From assembly GCF_904067045.1 (NCBI RefSeq), contig NZ_CAJFDC010000036.1, forward strand, positions 1,008,001 to 1,072,000: a DNA stretch of 64,000 nt, read 5' to 3'. Of the stretch, positions 36,553-48,570 are shown in pieces. The number at the start of each line of letters is the position of its first letter. Within the stretch, counting starts at the first letter, position 1. The stretch is from Pseudomonas sp. FEN. Lineage in GTDB: Bacteria; Pseudomonadota; Gammaproteobacteria; Pseudomonadales; Pseudomonadaceae. The notes under the pieces are model-generated. The model did no database searches, had not been told where the DNA came from, and saw only the letters and a list, made by a program, of their open reading frames with translations. Position numbers and translations under genes: made by a program.

Positions 36553-38295
36553 TTGAATGCGACGACCATCAACAGCCTGTTCTTGATCGGCGCGTTGCTG
36601 GTAGGCGCAAGTATCCTGGTGAGCTCACTGTCCTCGCGCCTCGGCATCCCGATCCTGGTGATCATCCTGGCCGTGGGCATGACCGCCGGCGTCGACGGCG
36701 GCGGCATCATCTTCGACAACTACCCCACCGCCTACCTGGTCGGCAACCTCGCCCTCGCCGTGATCCTGCTCGACGGCGGTCTGCGCACGCGGGTCGCGAG
36801 CTTTCGCGTGGCGCTCTGGCCGGCCTTGTCGCTGGCCACCGTCGGGGTGCTGATCACCACCGGCCTGACCGGCATGGCCGCCGCCTGGCTGTTCAACCTG
36901 AACATCATCCAGGGCCTGTTGATCGGCGCCATCGTCGGCTCGACGGACGCCGCCGCGGTCTTTTCCCTGCTGGGCGGCAAGGGCCTGAACGAACGGGTCA
37001 CCGCCAGCCTGGAAATCGAGTCCGGCAGTAACGACCCGATGGCGGTGTTCCTCACCGTGACCCTGATCGACATGCTCGCCAGCGGCCAGACCGGCCTGCA
37101 CTGGAGCCTGCTCGGCCACCTGATTCGCGAATTCGGCATCGGCGGCATCATCGGCCTGGGCGGCGGCTGGCTGATGCTGCAACTGGTCAACCGCATCAAC
37201 CTGGCCAACGGCCTGTATCCGATCCTGGTGATCAGCGGCGGCCTGGTGGTATTCGCCCTGACCAACGCCCTGCACGGCAGCGGCTTCCTCGCCGTGTACC
37301 TGTGCGGCCTGATGATCGGCAACCGCCCGGTGCGCAGTCGCCACGGCATCCTGCACATGCTCGATGGCATGGCCTGGCTGGCGCAGATCGGCATGTTCCT
37401 GGTGCTGGGCCTGCTGGTCACGCCCCATGACCTGCTGCCCATCGCCCTGCCGGCCCTGGGCCTGGCCCTGTGGATGATCCTGTTCGCCCGGCCACTGTCG
37501 GTGCTGGTCGGCCTGTGGCCGTTCAAGGCCTTCCATGATCGGGAAAAGGCGTTTATTTCCTGGGTCGGCCTGCGCGGCGCGGTACCGATCATTCTCGCGG
37601 TGTTCCCGCTGATGGCCGGCCTGCCCCATGCGCAGCTGTACTTCAACCTGGCATTCTTTATCGTGCTGGTCTCGCTGCTGGTGCAAGGGACCAGCCTGCC
37701 ATGGGTGGCCAAGTTGCTGAAAGTCACCGTCCCACCGGAGCCCGCGCCAATCTCCCGGGCCGCCCTGGAAGTGCATGTCACCAGCGAGTGGGAGTTGTTC
37801 ATCTATCGCCTGGGGGCGGAAAAATGGTGCATCGGTGCGGCCCTGCGCGAGCTGAAAATGCCCGAAGGCACCCGCATCGCCGCACTGTTTCGCGGCCAGC
37901 AACTGCTCCACCCGTCGGGCAGTACCACCCTGGAAGTCGATGACCTGCTGTGCGTGATCGGCCATGAACACAACCTGCCGGCCCTCGGCAAGCTCTTCAG
38001 CCAGGCGCCGCAACGCGGGCTCGACCTGCGCTTCTTCGGCGACTTCGTGCTCGAAGGCGACGCCCAGCTGGGCGCGGTCTCGGCGCTCTATGGCCTGAAA
38101 CTCGACGGTGTCGACCCGAACACCCCCCTGGGCAGCTTCATTGCCCACAAGGTCGGCGGCGCGCCGGTTGTCGGCGACCAGGTGGAGTGGAACAACACGC
38201 TCTGGACCGTCGCCGTCATGGACGGGAACAAGATCGGCAAAGTCGGCGTCAGATTCCCCGAAGGAAGTCGCCCGGGTCCGGGTCTCTTCCTCTAA
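36553..38295 (+). CDS. cvrA: K+/H+ or Na+/H+ antiporter of the CvrA/NhaP2 family
   Basis: CPA1-type cation/proton antiporter in the inner membrane, likely exporting K+ under stress. 580 residues. About twelve helices contain IVGSTDAAAVF and LEIESGSNDPMAVFL, the conserved antiporter site with an Asp pair. Then a TrkA-C type regulatory domain (about 400-480) and a CorC/HlyC-like C-terminal domain follow. The start is set at TTG 36553 because GGAG (36541-36544) is eight bases upstream and it gives the conserved MNATTINSLFLIGALL; an ATG at 36505 is an alternative. A mechanosensitive channel gene follows, consistent with osmotic adaptation. Confidence 0.88.
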   Translation: MNATTINSLFLIGALLVGASILVSSLSSRLGIPILVIILAVGMTAGVDGGGIIFDNYPTAYLVGNLALAVILLDGGLRTRVASFRVALWPALSLATVGVLITTGLTGMAAAWLFNLNIIQGLLIGAIVGSTDAAAVFSLLGGKGLNERVTASLEIESGSNDPMAVFLTVTLIDMLASGQTGLHWSLLGHLIREFGIGGIIGLGGGWLMLQLVNRINLANGLYPILVISGGLVVFALTNALHGSGFLAVYLCGLMIGNRPVRSRHGILHMLDGMAWLAQIGMFLVLGLLVTPHDLLPIALPALGLALWMILFARPLSVLVGLWPFKAFHDREKAFISWVGLRGAVPIILAVFPLMAGLPHAQLYFNLAFFIVLVSLLVQGTSLPWVAKLLKVTVPPEPAPISRAALEVHVTSEWELFIYRLGAEKWCIGAALRELKMPEGTRIAALFRGQQLLHPSGSTTLEVDDLLCVIGHEHNLPALGKLFSQAPQRGLDLRFFGDFVLEGDAQLGAVSALYGLKLDGVDPNTPLGSFIAHKVGGAPVVGDQVEWNNTLWTVAVMDGNKIGKVGVRFPEGSRPGPGLFL

Positions 38296-38331
38296 ACTGC
38301 CCACTTTCTTCACGCTGCTTGATCGGTATCT

Positions 38332-41688
<3,357 letters not shown>

Positions 41689-41786
41689 GGCCGCCAAAAC
41701 GCGCCAATCATGCCGTTTGCATACAGTCGCTGGCGCCCGCCGGTTAATCCCAGCAGAATACTCGGACACTCTGCTGGAGCCGGCCG

Positions 41787-43250
41787 TTGAAAGCCCTCGA
41801 CGAACTGACCTTCGATAACCGTTTCGCCCGCCTGGGCGATGCGTTTTCCACCCATATCCTGCCCGAGCCCCTCGACAATCCACGCCTGGTGGCGGTGAGT
41901 CCGGCGGCCATGGCCCTGCTCGACCTCGACCCGGCCATTGCCGGGGAGCCGGTGTTCGCCGAACTCTTCGGCGGCCACAAGCTCTGGGCCGAAGCCGAGC
42001 CTCGAGCGATGGTCTATTCGGGACATCAGTTCGGCTCCTACAACCCGCGCCTGGGCGACGGCCGTGGGCTGTTGCTGGGCGAGGTCTATAACACCGCGGG
42101 CGAACATTGGGACCTACACCTCAAGGGGGCCGGGCAGACGCCGTATTCGCGCATGGGCGACGGCCGCGCGGTGTTGCGCTCGTCGATCCGCGAATTCCTC
42201 GCGTCCGAAGCCCTGCATGCCCTGGGTATTCCCAGCAGCCGCGCGCTGTGCGTGATCGGTTCCGACACCCCGGTCTGGCGCGAGAAACAGGAACGTGGCG
42301 CCATGGTCCTGCGCATGGCGCCCAGCCATGTGCGCTTCGGTCATTTCGAATACTTCTACTACACCAAGCAGCCGGAGCAGCACAAGCAACTCGGCGAGCA
42401 CGTGCTGGCGCTGCATTTCCCCGCGTGCCTGGAACAGCCGGAGCCGTACCTGGCGATGTTCCGCGAAATCGTCGAACGCAATGCCGAACTGATCGCCAAG
42501 TGGCAGGCCTACGGCTTCTGTCATGGCGTGATGAACACCGACAACATGTCGATCCTGGGCATTACCTTCGACTTCGGCCCGTTCGCCTTTCTCGATGATT
42601 TCGACGCGCACTTCATCTGCAACCACTCCGATGACCAGGGGCGCTACTCGTTCAGCAACCAGGTGCCCATCGGCCAGTGGAACCTCAGTGCGCTGGCCCA
42701 GGCCCTGACACCGTTCATCAGTGTCGAGGCTCTGCGTGAGACCCTGGGTCTGTTCCTGCCGCTGTACCAGGCCCACTACCTGGACCTGATGCGCCGCCGC
42801 CTCGGCTTGACCCGCGCCGAAGACGACGACCTGAAGCTGGTGGAAAACCTGCTGCAGTTGATGCAGGCCGGTGGGGTCGACTACACCCTGTTCTTCCGGC
42901 GCCTGGGGGATGAGCCGGCCGCGCTGTCTACCGCGCGGCTGCGGGATGACTTTATCGACCTCAAGGGATTCGACGCCTGGGCCGAGCGCTACAAGGCCCG
43001 GGTCGCCCGTGAGCCAGACCAGGATGAGTCCCGGCGCAAGACGCGGATGCACGCGGTCAACCCGCTGTATATCCTGCGCAATTACCTGGCACAGAAGGCC
43101 ATCGATGCGGCGCAAAGTGGTGATTACTCGGAGGTACGGCAACTCCATGCGGTACTGAGCAAGCCGTTCGAGGAACAACCAGGCATGGAGCGCTACGCCG
43201 AGCGGCCACCGGAGTGGGGCAAGCATCTGGAGATCAGTTGTTCGTCGTAA
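41787..43250 (+). CDS. selO: SelO protein adenylyltransferase (YdiU)
   Basis: Pseudokinase-fold enzyme that AMPylates proteins in redox stress. 487 residues with the family hallmarks PRAMVYSGHQFGSYNPRLGDGRG, LHLKGAGQTPYSR and GVMNTDNMSILGITFDFGPFAFLD, the last bearing the Asn and DFG-like Asp that bind metal. It ends in CSS; the penultimate Cys region corresponds to the conserved C-terminal Cys of bacterial SelO. The start is TTG at 41787, with GGAG seven bases upstream. Confidence 0.93.
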   Translation: MKALDELTFDNRFARLGDAFSTHILPEPLDNPRLVAVSPAAMALLDLDPAIAGEPVFAELFGGHKLWAEAEPRAMVYSGHQFGSYNPRLGDGRGLLLGEVYNTAGEHWDLHLKGAGQTPYSRMGDGRAVLRSSIREFLASEALHALGIPSSRALCVIGSDTPVWREKQERGAMVLRMAPSHVRFGHFEYFYYTKQPEQHKQLGEHVLALHFPACLEQPEPYLAMFREIVERNAELIAKWQAYGFCHGVMNTDNMSILGITFDFGPFAFLDDFDAHFICNHSDDQGRYSFSNQVPIGQWNLSALAQALTPFISVEALRETLGLFLPLYQAHYLDLMRRRLGLTRAEDDDLKLVENLLQLMQAGGVDYTLFFRRLGDEPAALSTARLRDDFIDLKGFDAWAERYKARVAREPDQDESRRKTRMHAVNPLYILRNYLAQKAIDAAQSGDYSEVRQLHAVLSKPFEEQPGMERYAERPPEWGKHLEISCSS

Positions 43251-43408
43251 GGGCTCAGGCACTCGGCTCGATAGCGCTGACGACCCGGCAAGCGATGTCC
43301 ATGTAGTACCTCTATTCGCGGCAGGCGAGCACCTCGGCGGGACATCCGACGAAACGATGTCGAGCCCAGCAAAACGCAGAGCAACCCTCTTCAGCTCCAC
43401 CACCCCAC

Positions 43409-43810
43409 TCAGATAAAAGTCTGCTCCCGCACCCCAAAGCGTTCAGCCAGCCAGCGGATCTGGCGCAAGTTGAGCTGGCGCTTGCCGCTGAGGATCTCGG
43501 AGACCACCGATTGCGGGCCCACGCCCGGCAGATCGCTCTGGTTCAAGCCATGTTCACGCATCATCTCCCGTAGCACATCGGCCCCACTGGCCACCGGCAT
43601 CGGCCTGTGCTCCTGGTCATAGGCCTCTATGTAATCACTGATGATATTCACCAGGCTCATGAGCGGGTTCGATTCGTCTTCCCCAATGACACCCAGCAAC
43701 TCGTCGAGAATACCCACCAGGGCATCGTAATCGGTCTCGTTTTTTGGCTTGCGCAGCAGTGGCTCCACGAACGGCCAGTGCTCGGAAGCCTGCTTGATAA
43801 CGGCATTCAT
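43409..43810 (-). CDS. higA: HigA-type antitoxin
   Basis: 133-residue antitoxin of a type II system. An N-terminal region of about 75 residues is followed by an XRE-type helix-turn-helix: LREMMREHGLNQSDL, then SEILSGKRQLNLRQIRWLAERFGV. The start is the ATG at 43810, preceded by GGAGGGG, and its A overlaps the last base of the toxin stop codon (TGATG). The order toxin then antitoxin is characteristic of higBA. HigA is expected to bind and silence HigB and to repress the operon. Confidence 0.85.
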   Translation of the reverse strand: MNAVIKQASEHWPFVEPLLRKPKNETDYDALVGILDELLGVIGEDESNPLMSLVNIISDYIEAYDQEHRPMPVASGADVLREMMREHGLNQSDLPGVGPQSVVSEILSGKRQLNLRQIRWLAERFGVREQTFI

Positions 43811-44103
43811 CAACACCCCTCCTTCCATTTACCCTTGTCATATTCACGATGATCAAGCACATGCTTGATATAGAGGCGATGCGTCGTGTAGTGCACCACC
43901 GCGATCAGGCGCAGCTTGTTCCCGCCAATATCGAACACATGGAAATCACCCACTTTGTCCGTAGCCGGGAACACGGCTTTCATCGTCGCAAAATTGGCCG
44001 GACGACAGTTCCTGATCCGGCGATACCACGCATCCAGCGCAGAGGCCGACTCGGGCCAACGGCCCTTGGCCTCCCAAATACGCGTCTCGGTAATTACATG
44101 CAT
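43810..44103 (-). CDS. higB: HigB-type mRNA interferase toxin
   Basis: 97-residue toxin of the HigB (RelE-like) family that cleaves mRNA on ribosomes. Family features are WPESASALDAWYRRIRNC, FDIGGNKLRLIAVVHY and the C-terminal YIKHVLDHREYDKGKWK. It is the upstream gene of the higBA pair with a one-base overlap. AAGGA lies seven bases before the ATG. Probably autoregulated by the HigBA complex through AT-rich palindromes upstream. Activity is inferred from family. Confidence 0.87.
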   Translation of the reverse strand: MHVITETRIWEAKGRWPESASALDAWYRRIRNCRPANFATMKAVFPATDKVGDFHVFDIGGNKLRLIAVVHYTTHRLYIKHVLDHREYDKGKWKEGC

Positions 44104-44147
44104 GCAATGTCCTTATCGCATCTTGCTATGGAGATTAAACCCGACAT

Positions 44148-44172
44148 CGATATATCGCAATTTGATATAGCG
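44148..44172. promoter_or_regulatory. Candidate higBA operator
   Basis: A perfect palindrome CGATATATCG (44148-44157) and a related half TGATATAGCG (44163-44172) lie 45-70 bases upstream of higB in an AT-rich patch. Type II antitoxins normally bind such dyads. No binding sequence is known to me for this HigA, so this is tentative. Confidence 0.35.
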
Positions 44173-44318
44173 CTAATCCGACTGACGGTGCGTTCTCCCA
44201 GACTAGGCTCCCGGGCCGGACTGAGGCCGCTGAAAATGTGAGGACATGCAACAAGGCTTGATAAAAGCAGCACTCGACTCCAGATAGGTAGCATTGGCCA
44301 CTGCCCTGGAGCCCCCTC

Positions 44319-44753
44319 ATGTCCGATCCCCTGTTGATCCCCTGCCCCCATTGCAACGGCCTCAACCGCATCCCCGCCGAGCGCCTGGGCGACCAGCCGA
44401 AATGCGGACGCTGCAAGGCCGCGGTCCTGCTGGACAAACCGTTCGAATTGAAACAGGGCGACTACGCCAGCCAGATCAAGGGCGACCTGCCGTTGCTGGT
44501 GGACGTGTGGGCGGACTGGTGTGGGCCGTGCAAATCCTTTGCCCCGGTGTTCGAACAGGCGGCGCGCCAGTTGGTCGGCAAGTGCCGCCTGGCCAAGCTC
44601 GACAGCGAGGCCAACCAGCAACTCTCGGCACAACTGGGGATTCGTTCGATTCCCAGCCTGATCCTGTTCAGAAATGGCCAGGAAGTGGCGCGCCAGAGCG
44701 GCGCCTTTCCCCTACCGCAGTTGATGGCCTGGCTGCGCAGCCAGGGCGTCTGA
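44319..44753 (+). CDS. trxC: TrxC, thioredoxin 2
   Basis: Cytoplasmic thiol-disulfide reductase with an N-terminal zinc finger. 144 residues: the zinc ligands are the CPHC (C9, C12) and CGRC (C29, C32) pairs, and the thioredoxin active site is WCGPC (C68, C71). cis-Pro is in RSIPSLILF. It diverges from higB. A REP element just downstream may help termination. Confidence 0.93.
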   Translation: MSDPLLIPCPHCNGLNRIPAERLGDQPKCGRCKAAVLLDKPFELKQGDYASQIKGDLPLLVDVWADWCGPCKSFAPVFEQAARQLVGKCRLAKLDSEANQQLSAQLGIRSIPSLILFRNGQEVARQSGAFPLPQLMAWLRSQGV

Positions 44754-44780
44754 GCGGCGCACCGCCACCGTTGCCTTGTC

Positions 44781-44835
44781 CGCGAAGCTTTTAGCGCTCT
44801 CACGAGCCGCTTCGCGAGCAAGCTCCGCGCCTACA
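44781..44835. repeat. Single REP copy with stem-loop, downstream of trxC
   Basis: GCTTCGCGAGCAAGCTCCGCGCCTACA at 44809-44835 matches the TGTAGG-family REP arm seen in the REPINs. CGCGAAGC on the left (44781-44788) pairs with GCTTCGCG (44809-44816). The left REP arm is degenerate. It may act as terminator for trxC and parA, which converge here. Confidence 0.6.
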
Positions 44836-44874
44836 TGGACCGAGCGTATTCGGCCTTGGCGGGTGGCATTGGTA

Positions 44875-45648
44875 TCAAGCGTTGCTCTCCAGCAGCGCGT
44901 GCAACTCGACGAACTGCAGGGTCAGCTTGTGCCGCGGGTCGAAGTGGATCAGCGGCCGGTTCGCCTCATGGGACTCGCGCATCTTCACCGAACTGGCGAG
45001 GTACACCGGCAATACCGGCAAGCCCTCGGCGATCAGGCTGTCGAGCATCTGCTGCGGCAAACTCGCCCGGGCCTGGAACTGGTTGACCACGATCCCTTCC
45101 ACTTGCAGACCTTCGTTGTGGTCTTCCTTCAACTCTTCGATCTCAGCCAGCAGGCCATACAACGCCTGCCGGGAAAAGCTGTCGCAATCGAAGGGAATCA
45201 ACACGCGATCAGCGGCAATCAACGCCGATACCGCGTAAAAATTCAACGCCGGCGGCGTATCCAGGTAGATACGGTCGTAGTCTTCCGACAACTCATCCAG
45301 CAGTTTGCGCAGCTTGTTGATCTTGTGCTTGGCCTCGAGCTTGGGCTGCAGATCCGCCAGTTCCGCCGTGGCGGTGATCACGTGCAGGTTGTCGAAGGGT
45401 GTCTCGTAGATATCCACCTGGTTTTTCTTCGAAAACGGCCCGGATGAAAGGATCTGCTTGAAGAAGTCGGCGATGCCCATGGGAATGTCCTCGCCGGTCA
45501 GCCCGGTGAGGTATTGCGTGGAGTTGGCCTGGGCATCGAGATCCACCAACAGGGTCCGGTAGCCCTCACTGGCGCTGACCGCCGCCAGGTTGCAGGCAAT
45601 ACTCGACTTGCCGACCCCGCCTTTCTGATTGAACACCACACGCCGCAT
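44875..45648 (-). CDS. ParA/Soj-family ATPase
   Basis: 257-residue P-loop ATPase with the deviant Walker A KGGVGKSS (K9 to S16), then LLVDLDAQANST and YLDTPPALNFYAV. The start is the ATG at 45648 with GGAGG nine bases upstream. A ParB partner is not adjacent, so it is an orphan. A comparable orphan gene lies in P. aeruginosa near metY (PA5028). It could position a protein cargo or the nucleoid; nothing in the window decides. Not a plasmid partition gene by context. Confidence 0.85.
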   Translation of the reverse strand: MRRVVFNQKGGVGKSSIACNLAAVSASEGYRTLLVDLDAQANSTQYLTGLTGEDIPMGIADFFKQILSSGPFSKKNQVDIYETPFDNLHVITATAELADLQPKLEAKHKINKLRKLLDELSEDYDRIYLDTPPALNFYAVSALIAADRVLIPFDCDSFSRQALYGLLAEIEELKEDHNEGLQVEGIVVNQFQARASLPQQMLDSLIAEGLPVLPVYLASSVKMRESHEANRPLIHFDPRHKLTLQFVELHALLESNA

Positions 45649-46009
45649 GACAAGACCTCCGTGTATCAATGAATGACCGAGTGTAGAGGGCTAGAGCGCT
45701 ACCGCGCCAGCTTGGTGAAGTGAGGATTACCGCTCACATCATCAAAACGTCACTCGGACAAGGTAATTCCCCTGTCAATCGCGAAAACGCTGACAGACGG
45801 ATCGAAAAAAATACCGATAATAGCCAGTTGCCAGCCGCACATTCGCATTCGGTGCATTTAATCGTGCAAAATGTGATCAAAAATTTGCTACAGGCTTTGC
45901 GCACCGGGATAATGCGCGCCACTCGGCCATCGCGCCACGCCAGGGTTGGTCGGGGTTCAAGGATCAACCGTAGCGTTCAAGGAAGCCCGCAGGGGCGGGA
46001 AGACATTCA
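45649..46009. promoter_or_regulatory. Intergenic region upstream of the aryl polyene operon
   Basis: 361 bases without a gene between the divergent parA and apeC-like genes. The segment 45780-45915 is AT-rich compared with its surroundings and contains the promoter listed separately. A direct repeat GTGCA (45852 and 45864, spaced 12 bases) occurs just upstream of the -35. No regulator gene is adjacent. Confidence 0.6.
45885..45913 (+). promoter_or_regulatory. Predicted sigma70 promoter of the aryl polyene operon
   Basis: -35 TTGCTA (45885-45890), spacer of exactly 17 bases, -10 GATAAT (45908-45913). The A-rich stretch before it (about 45867-45884) looks like an UP element. Predicted transcription start is near 45920, about 90 bases before the first start codon. 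Confidence 0.6.
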
Positions 46010-46729
46010 GTGATCAACTTCAATATCGCCCAATGGCGCGCCTGGGCTCCGGGCCTGGAAAGTGCGGATGACTGGCAGGCCTGGAGCCGCCAGCCCAGCG
46101 TGCCCGCGCCCAGCGATGCGGCACCGGATGTGTCCTTCCTGCCGGCCATGCAGCGTCGCCGCCTCAGCCGCCTGGCCCGGATGGCGTTCAGCGTCGGCTG
46201 GCCGCTGGCCGAGGGGCACGGGCCACTACCACTGGTGTTCATCTCCCGACACGGCGAAACCCCACGCACCTTCGATATTCTCTGCAACCTGGCGGCCGAC
46301 CAGCCGATGTCGCCCACCCAGTTCAGCCTGTCGGTGCACAACGCGGTGATTGGCCTATGGTCGATCCTGCGCGGCTCGACCTGCGAAATGACCGCCTTGG
46401 CCGCCAACGGCGATGGCCTGGAACACGGCATGCTCGAGGCCGCCGCGCTGCTCAATGAAGGCGCCCCCGCGGTCTTGCTGGTGATCACCGAAGAACAACC
46501 GCCCGAGGCCTATCGTCGCTGGATCGACGATGTACCCTTCCCTTATGCCCTCGGCCTGCTGCTGACGCCGGGCGACGAGTGGCAACTGACGCTTGAAAGT
46601 GGCACGGACGAACAGTGCCCGGGCGAGTGGCCCCATGCCCTCGATCTATTGCGTACCCTGCTGGGCCAACATGCCACCTGCCAACACAGATGGAAGACCC
46701 GGGTATGGAACTGGCAACGCCGACCATGA
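46010..46729 (+). CDS. Ketosynthase-like N-terminal-domain protein, ApeC-like (APE operon gene 1)
   Basis: 239 residues with the short ketoacyl-synthase-like fold (Ketoacyl-synt_2). The clearest element is SPTQFSLSVHNAVIGLWSI (about 102-120), followed by ALAANGDGLEHGMLEA and APAVLLVITEE. It stops where the C-terminal half of a true ketosynthase, with its two catalytic His, would begin, and no TACSS-type nucleophile is evident. In the Xenorhabdus APE system a protein called ApeC pairs with the ketosynthase ApeO as a chain-length factor; by position and fold this is the counterpart. The start is GTG at 46010, with GGGAAG eight bases upstream. Confidence 0.75.
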   Translation: MINFNIAQWRAWAPGLESADDWQAWSRQPSVPAPSDAAPDVSFLPAMQRRRLSRLARMAFSVGWPLAEGHGPLPLVFISRHGETPRTFDILCNLAADQPMSPTQFSLSVHNAVIGLWSILRGSTCEMTALAANGDGLEHGMLEAAALLNEGAPAVLLVITEEQPPEAYRRWIDDVPFPYALGLLLTPGDEWQLTLESGTDEQCPGEWPHALDLLRTLLGQHATCQHRWKTRVWNWQRRP

Positions 46730-47523
46730 ACAAGCCTCGCGACGCCTATTACTGGCGCCTGCTGGCCACCGCCCTGAGCTTCGCCCTCTTCGGGCTCGCC
46801 GGCCTGGGCCTGCGCCTGGTGATTTTCCCCTTGCTCGGCTGCCTGCCGGGCGATGCCGCACGTCAGCGCATGCGCGCGCGGCGGACGGTCAGCCGGCTGC
46901 TCTGGCTGTTCATCCGCTTCATGGCCCGCAGCGGCGTGCTGAGCTATGAGGTCGAGGGTGCGGAAAAGCTCGGCCGTCCGGGCCAGATGATCATCGCCAA
47001 CCATCCATCGCTGATCGACGTGGTATTCCTGATCGGCCTGGTGCGCGATGCCAACTGCGTGGTCAAGCAGAGTCTCTGGCAGAACCCCTTCACCCGCGGC
47101 CCCCTGCGCGCCACCGAATACATCAGCAACGATGGCAGCCTGGACATGCTCGACGCTGCGGCCAGCGCCCTGCAAGAGGGTCAGACCCTGATCATTTTCC
47201 CCGAGGGCACCCGGACCACGCCGGGGGCGCCACCCGCCTTTCATCGCGGCGCCGCCGCAATTGCCCTGCGCGGTGCGAAAATCATTACCCCGGTGGTGAT
47301 CAAGGTCAGCCCCACCACGTTGACCAAGGCCGACCCCTGGTATCGCATTCCCCAACGCCGCGTGCACTTCAGTTTTCGCGTCGGGGCCGATATAGACCCA
47401 CAAAGCTTTGCTGCACAGGGGCCGGCGCCCCAGGCCTCACGCAAGCTCAACGATTATCTGCACCACTACTTCATTAAGGAGCTCGCCTCAGATGAGCGAT
47501 CCAACCCCCGCCCTGCTGCTTGA
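46705..47523 (+). CDS. PlsC-type acyltransferase of the APE operon (ApeD-like)
   Basis: 272-residue membrane-associated 1-acyl-glycerol-3-phosphate-type acyltransferase. There is an N-terminal hydrophobic helix (about 15-40), motif NHPSLID (HX4D) and FPEGT further on. It may transfer the aryl polyene or another acyl chain to a lipid. The start ATG at 46705 lies inside the previous gene and has GGAAG eight bases upstream; MNKPRDAYYW at 46726 is an alternative. The acceptor is unknown. Confidence 0.8.
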   Translation: MELATPTMNKPRDAYYWRLLATALSFALFGLAGLGLRLVIFPLLGCLPGDAARQRMRARRTVSRLLWLFIRFMARSGVLSYEVEGAEKLGRPGQMIIANHPSLIDVVFLIGLVRDANCVVKQSLWQNPFTRGPLRATEYISNDGSLDMLDAAASALQEGQTLIIFPEGTRTTPGAPPAFHRGAAAIALRGAKIITPVVIKVSPTTLTKADPWYRIPQRRVHFSFRVGADIDPQSFAAQGPAPQASRKLNDYLHHYFIKELASDERSNPRPAA

Positions 47524-47764
47524 GATCAAGGAGCTGATCATCGAGGCCCTGGGCCTGGAAGACATCAGCGCGCAAGACATCGGCAACGAGCAAACCCTGT
47601 TTGGCGAAGGCCTGGGCCTGGACTCGGTGGACGCCCTCGAGCTCGGCCTGGCGATCCAGAAGCGCTACGGCATCAAAATCGACGCCGACGCCAAGGACAC
47701 CCGCGACCATTTCTCCAGCGTGGCCAGCCTTGCGGCTTTCGTCACGGCAAAACAGGCAGCGTGA
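47492..47764 (+). CDS. apeE: Acyl carrier protein 1 of the APE operon
   Basis: 90-residue ACP that carries the growing polyene on a phosphopantetheine arm at S45 in GLDSVDALEL. It begins inside the preceding acyltransferase gene, with AAGGAG eleven bases upstream. A second ACP follows nine bases later, as in other APE clusters, where one ACP may serve starter loading and the other elongation. The symbol follows the enterobacterial APE order. Confidence 0.88.
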   Translation: MSDPTPALLLEIKELIIEALGLEDISAQDIGNEQTLFGEGLGLDSVDALELGLAIQKRYGIKIDADAKDTRDHFSSVASLAAFVTAKQAA

Positions 47765-47773
47765 GACCGTACC

Positions 47774-48028
47774 ATGCAAACCCGTGACGACATTTTCAAC
47801 ACCTTGCGCGATGCCCTGGTCGAACTCTTCGAACTGGAACCCGAACGCATCACCCTGAACAGCAACCTGTACCAGGACCTGGAAATCGACAGCATCGATG
47901 CCGTGGACCTGATCGACCATATCAAACGTCAGACCGGCAAGAAGATCGCCGCCGAGGAGTTCAAGTCGGTACGGACCGTCAACGATGTGGTCGAGGCGGT
48001 CTTTCGGCTGGTTCAACCGGCCGCATGA
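47774..48028 (+). CDS. apeF: Acyl carrier protein 2 of the APE operon
   Basis: 84-residue ACP with phosphopantetheine site S40 in LEIDSIDAVDL. It differs clearly from the first ACP, so the pair is not a recent duplication. The stop overlaps the next gene by four bases (ATGA). Confidence 0.88.
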   Translation: MQTRDDIFNTLRDALVELFELEPERITLNSNLYQDLEIDSIDAVDLIDHIKRQTGKKIAAEEFKSVRTVNDVVEAVFRLVQPAA

Positions 48029-48570
48029 AGCGGCTGATCGGCCTCGGCCTGCTGCTGGCGGGTCTGTTGTACCCCTTCGCGGTGTATTTCGGCATGGAGC
48101 ATTTCGCACCTTGGCAGTTCGGGCTGCTGCTCGGCGGCCTGTGGCTGGCCCGGGCCCTGACCAGCAAGCGGCGGCCCGGCAGCCTATGGATGGCCCTGTG
48201 CGCCATGGCTTTCTGCGGTTTGCTGGCGTTGCTGAACAATCCGTTGCTGTTGCGCTGGTACCCGGTGCTGATCAGTGCCTTCATGCTTGGCCTGTTCGGC
48301 CTGAGCCTGAAGTTCGGCCCGCCGATGGTCGAGCGCTTGGCCCGTCTGCGCGAACCGCAACTGCCGCAGACGGCGATTGACTATACGAGACAGGTGACCC
48401 GGGTCTGGAGCCTGTTCTTTCTCTGCAACGGCCTGATCGCCGCCGCCCTGACCCTGTGGGCGCCGCTGAGCTGGTGGATGTTGTACACCGGCCTGATCTC
48501 CTATGGGCTGATGGGTTTGCTGTTCGCCATTGAGTGGCTGGTACGACAACGGGTAAGAGGCCGCGCATGA
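48025..48570 (+). CDS. Polytopic membrane protein of the APE operon (COG4648-like, ApeG-like)
   Basis: 181 residues with about five to six hydrophobic helices (1-20, 28-46, 55-72, 82-98, 130-152, 155-172) and basic loops. It belongs to a small family seen only in APE-type clusters as far as I know. A role in polyene lipid assembly or transfer at the inner membrane is inferred from context only. ATGA overlaps at both ends tie it to its neighbours. Confidence 0.75.
   Translation: MKRLIGLGLLLAGLLYPFAVYFGMEHFAPWQFGLLLGGLWLARALTSKRRPGSLWMALCAMAFCGLLALLNNPLLLRWYPVLISAFMLGLFGLSLKFGPPMVERLARLREPQLPQTAIDYTRQVTRVWSLFFLCNGLIAAALTLWAPLSWWMLYTGLISYGLMGLLFAIEWLVRQRVRGRA

Noticed and set aside
43251..43408. 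Possible small gene between selO and higA
   Set aside because: The minus-strand frame there is Arg-rich, lacks a ribosome binding site and overlaps the 3' end of selO.
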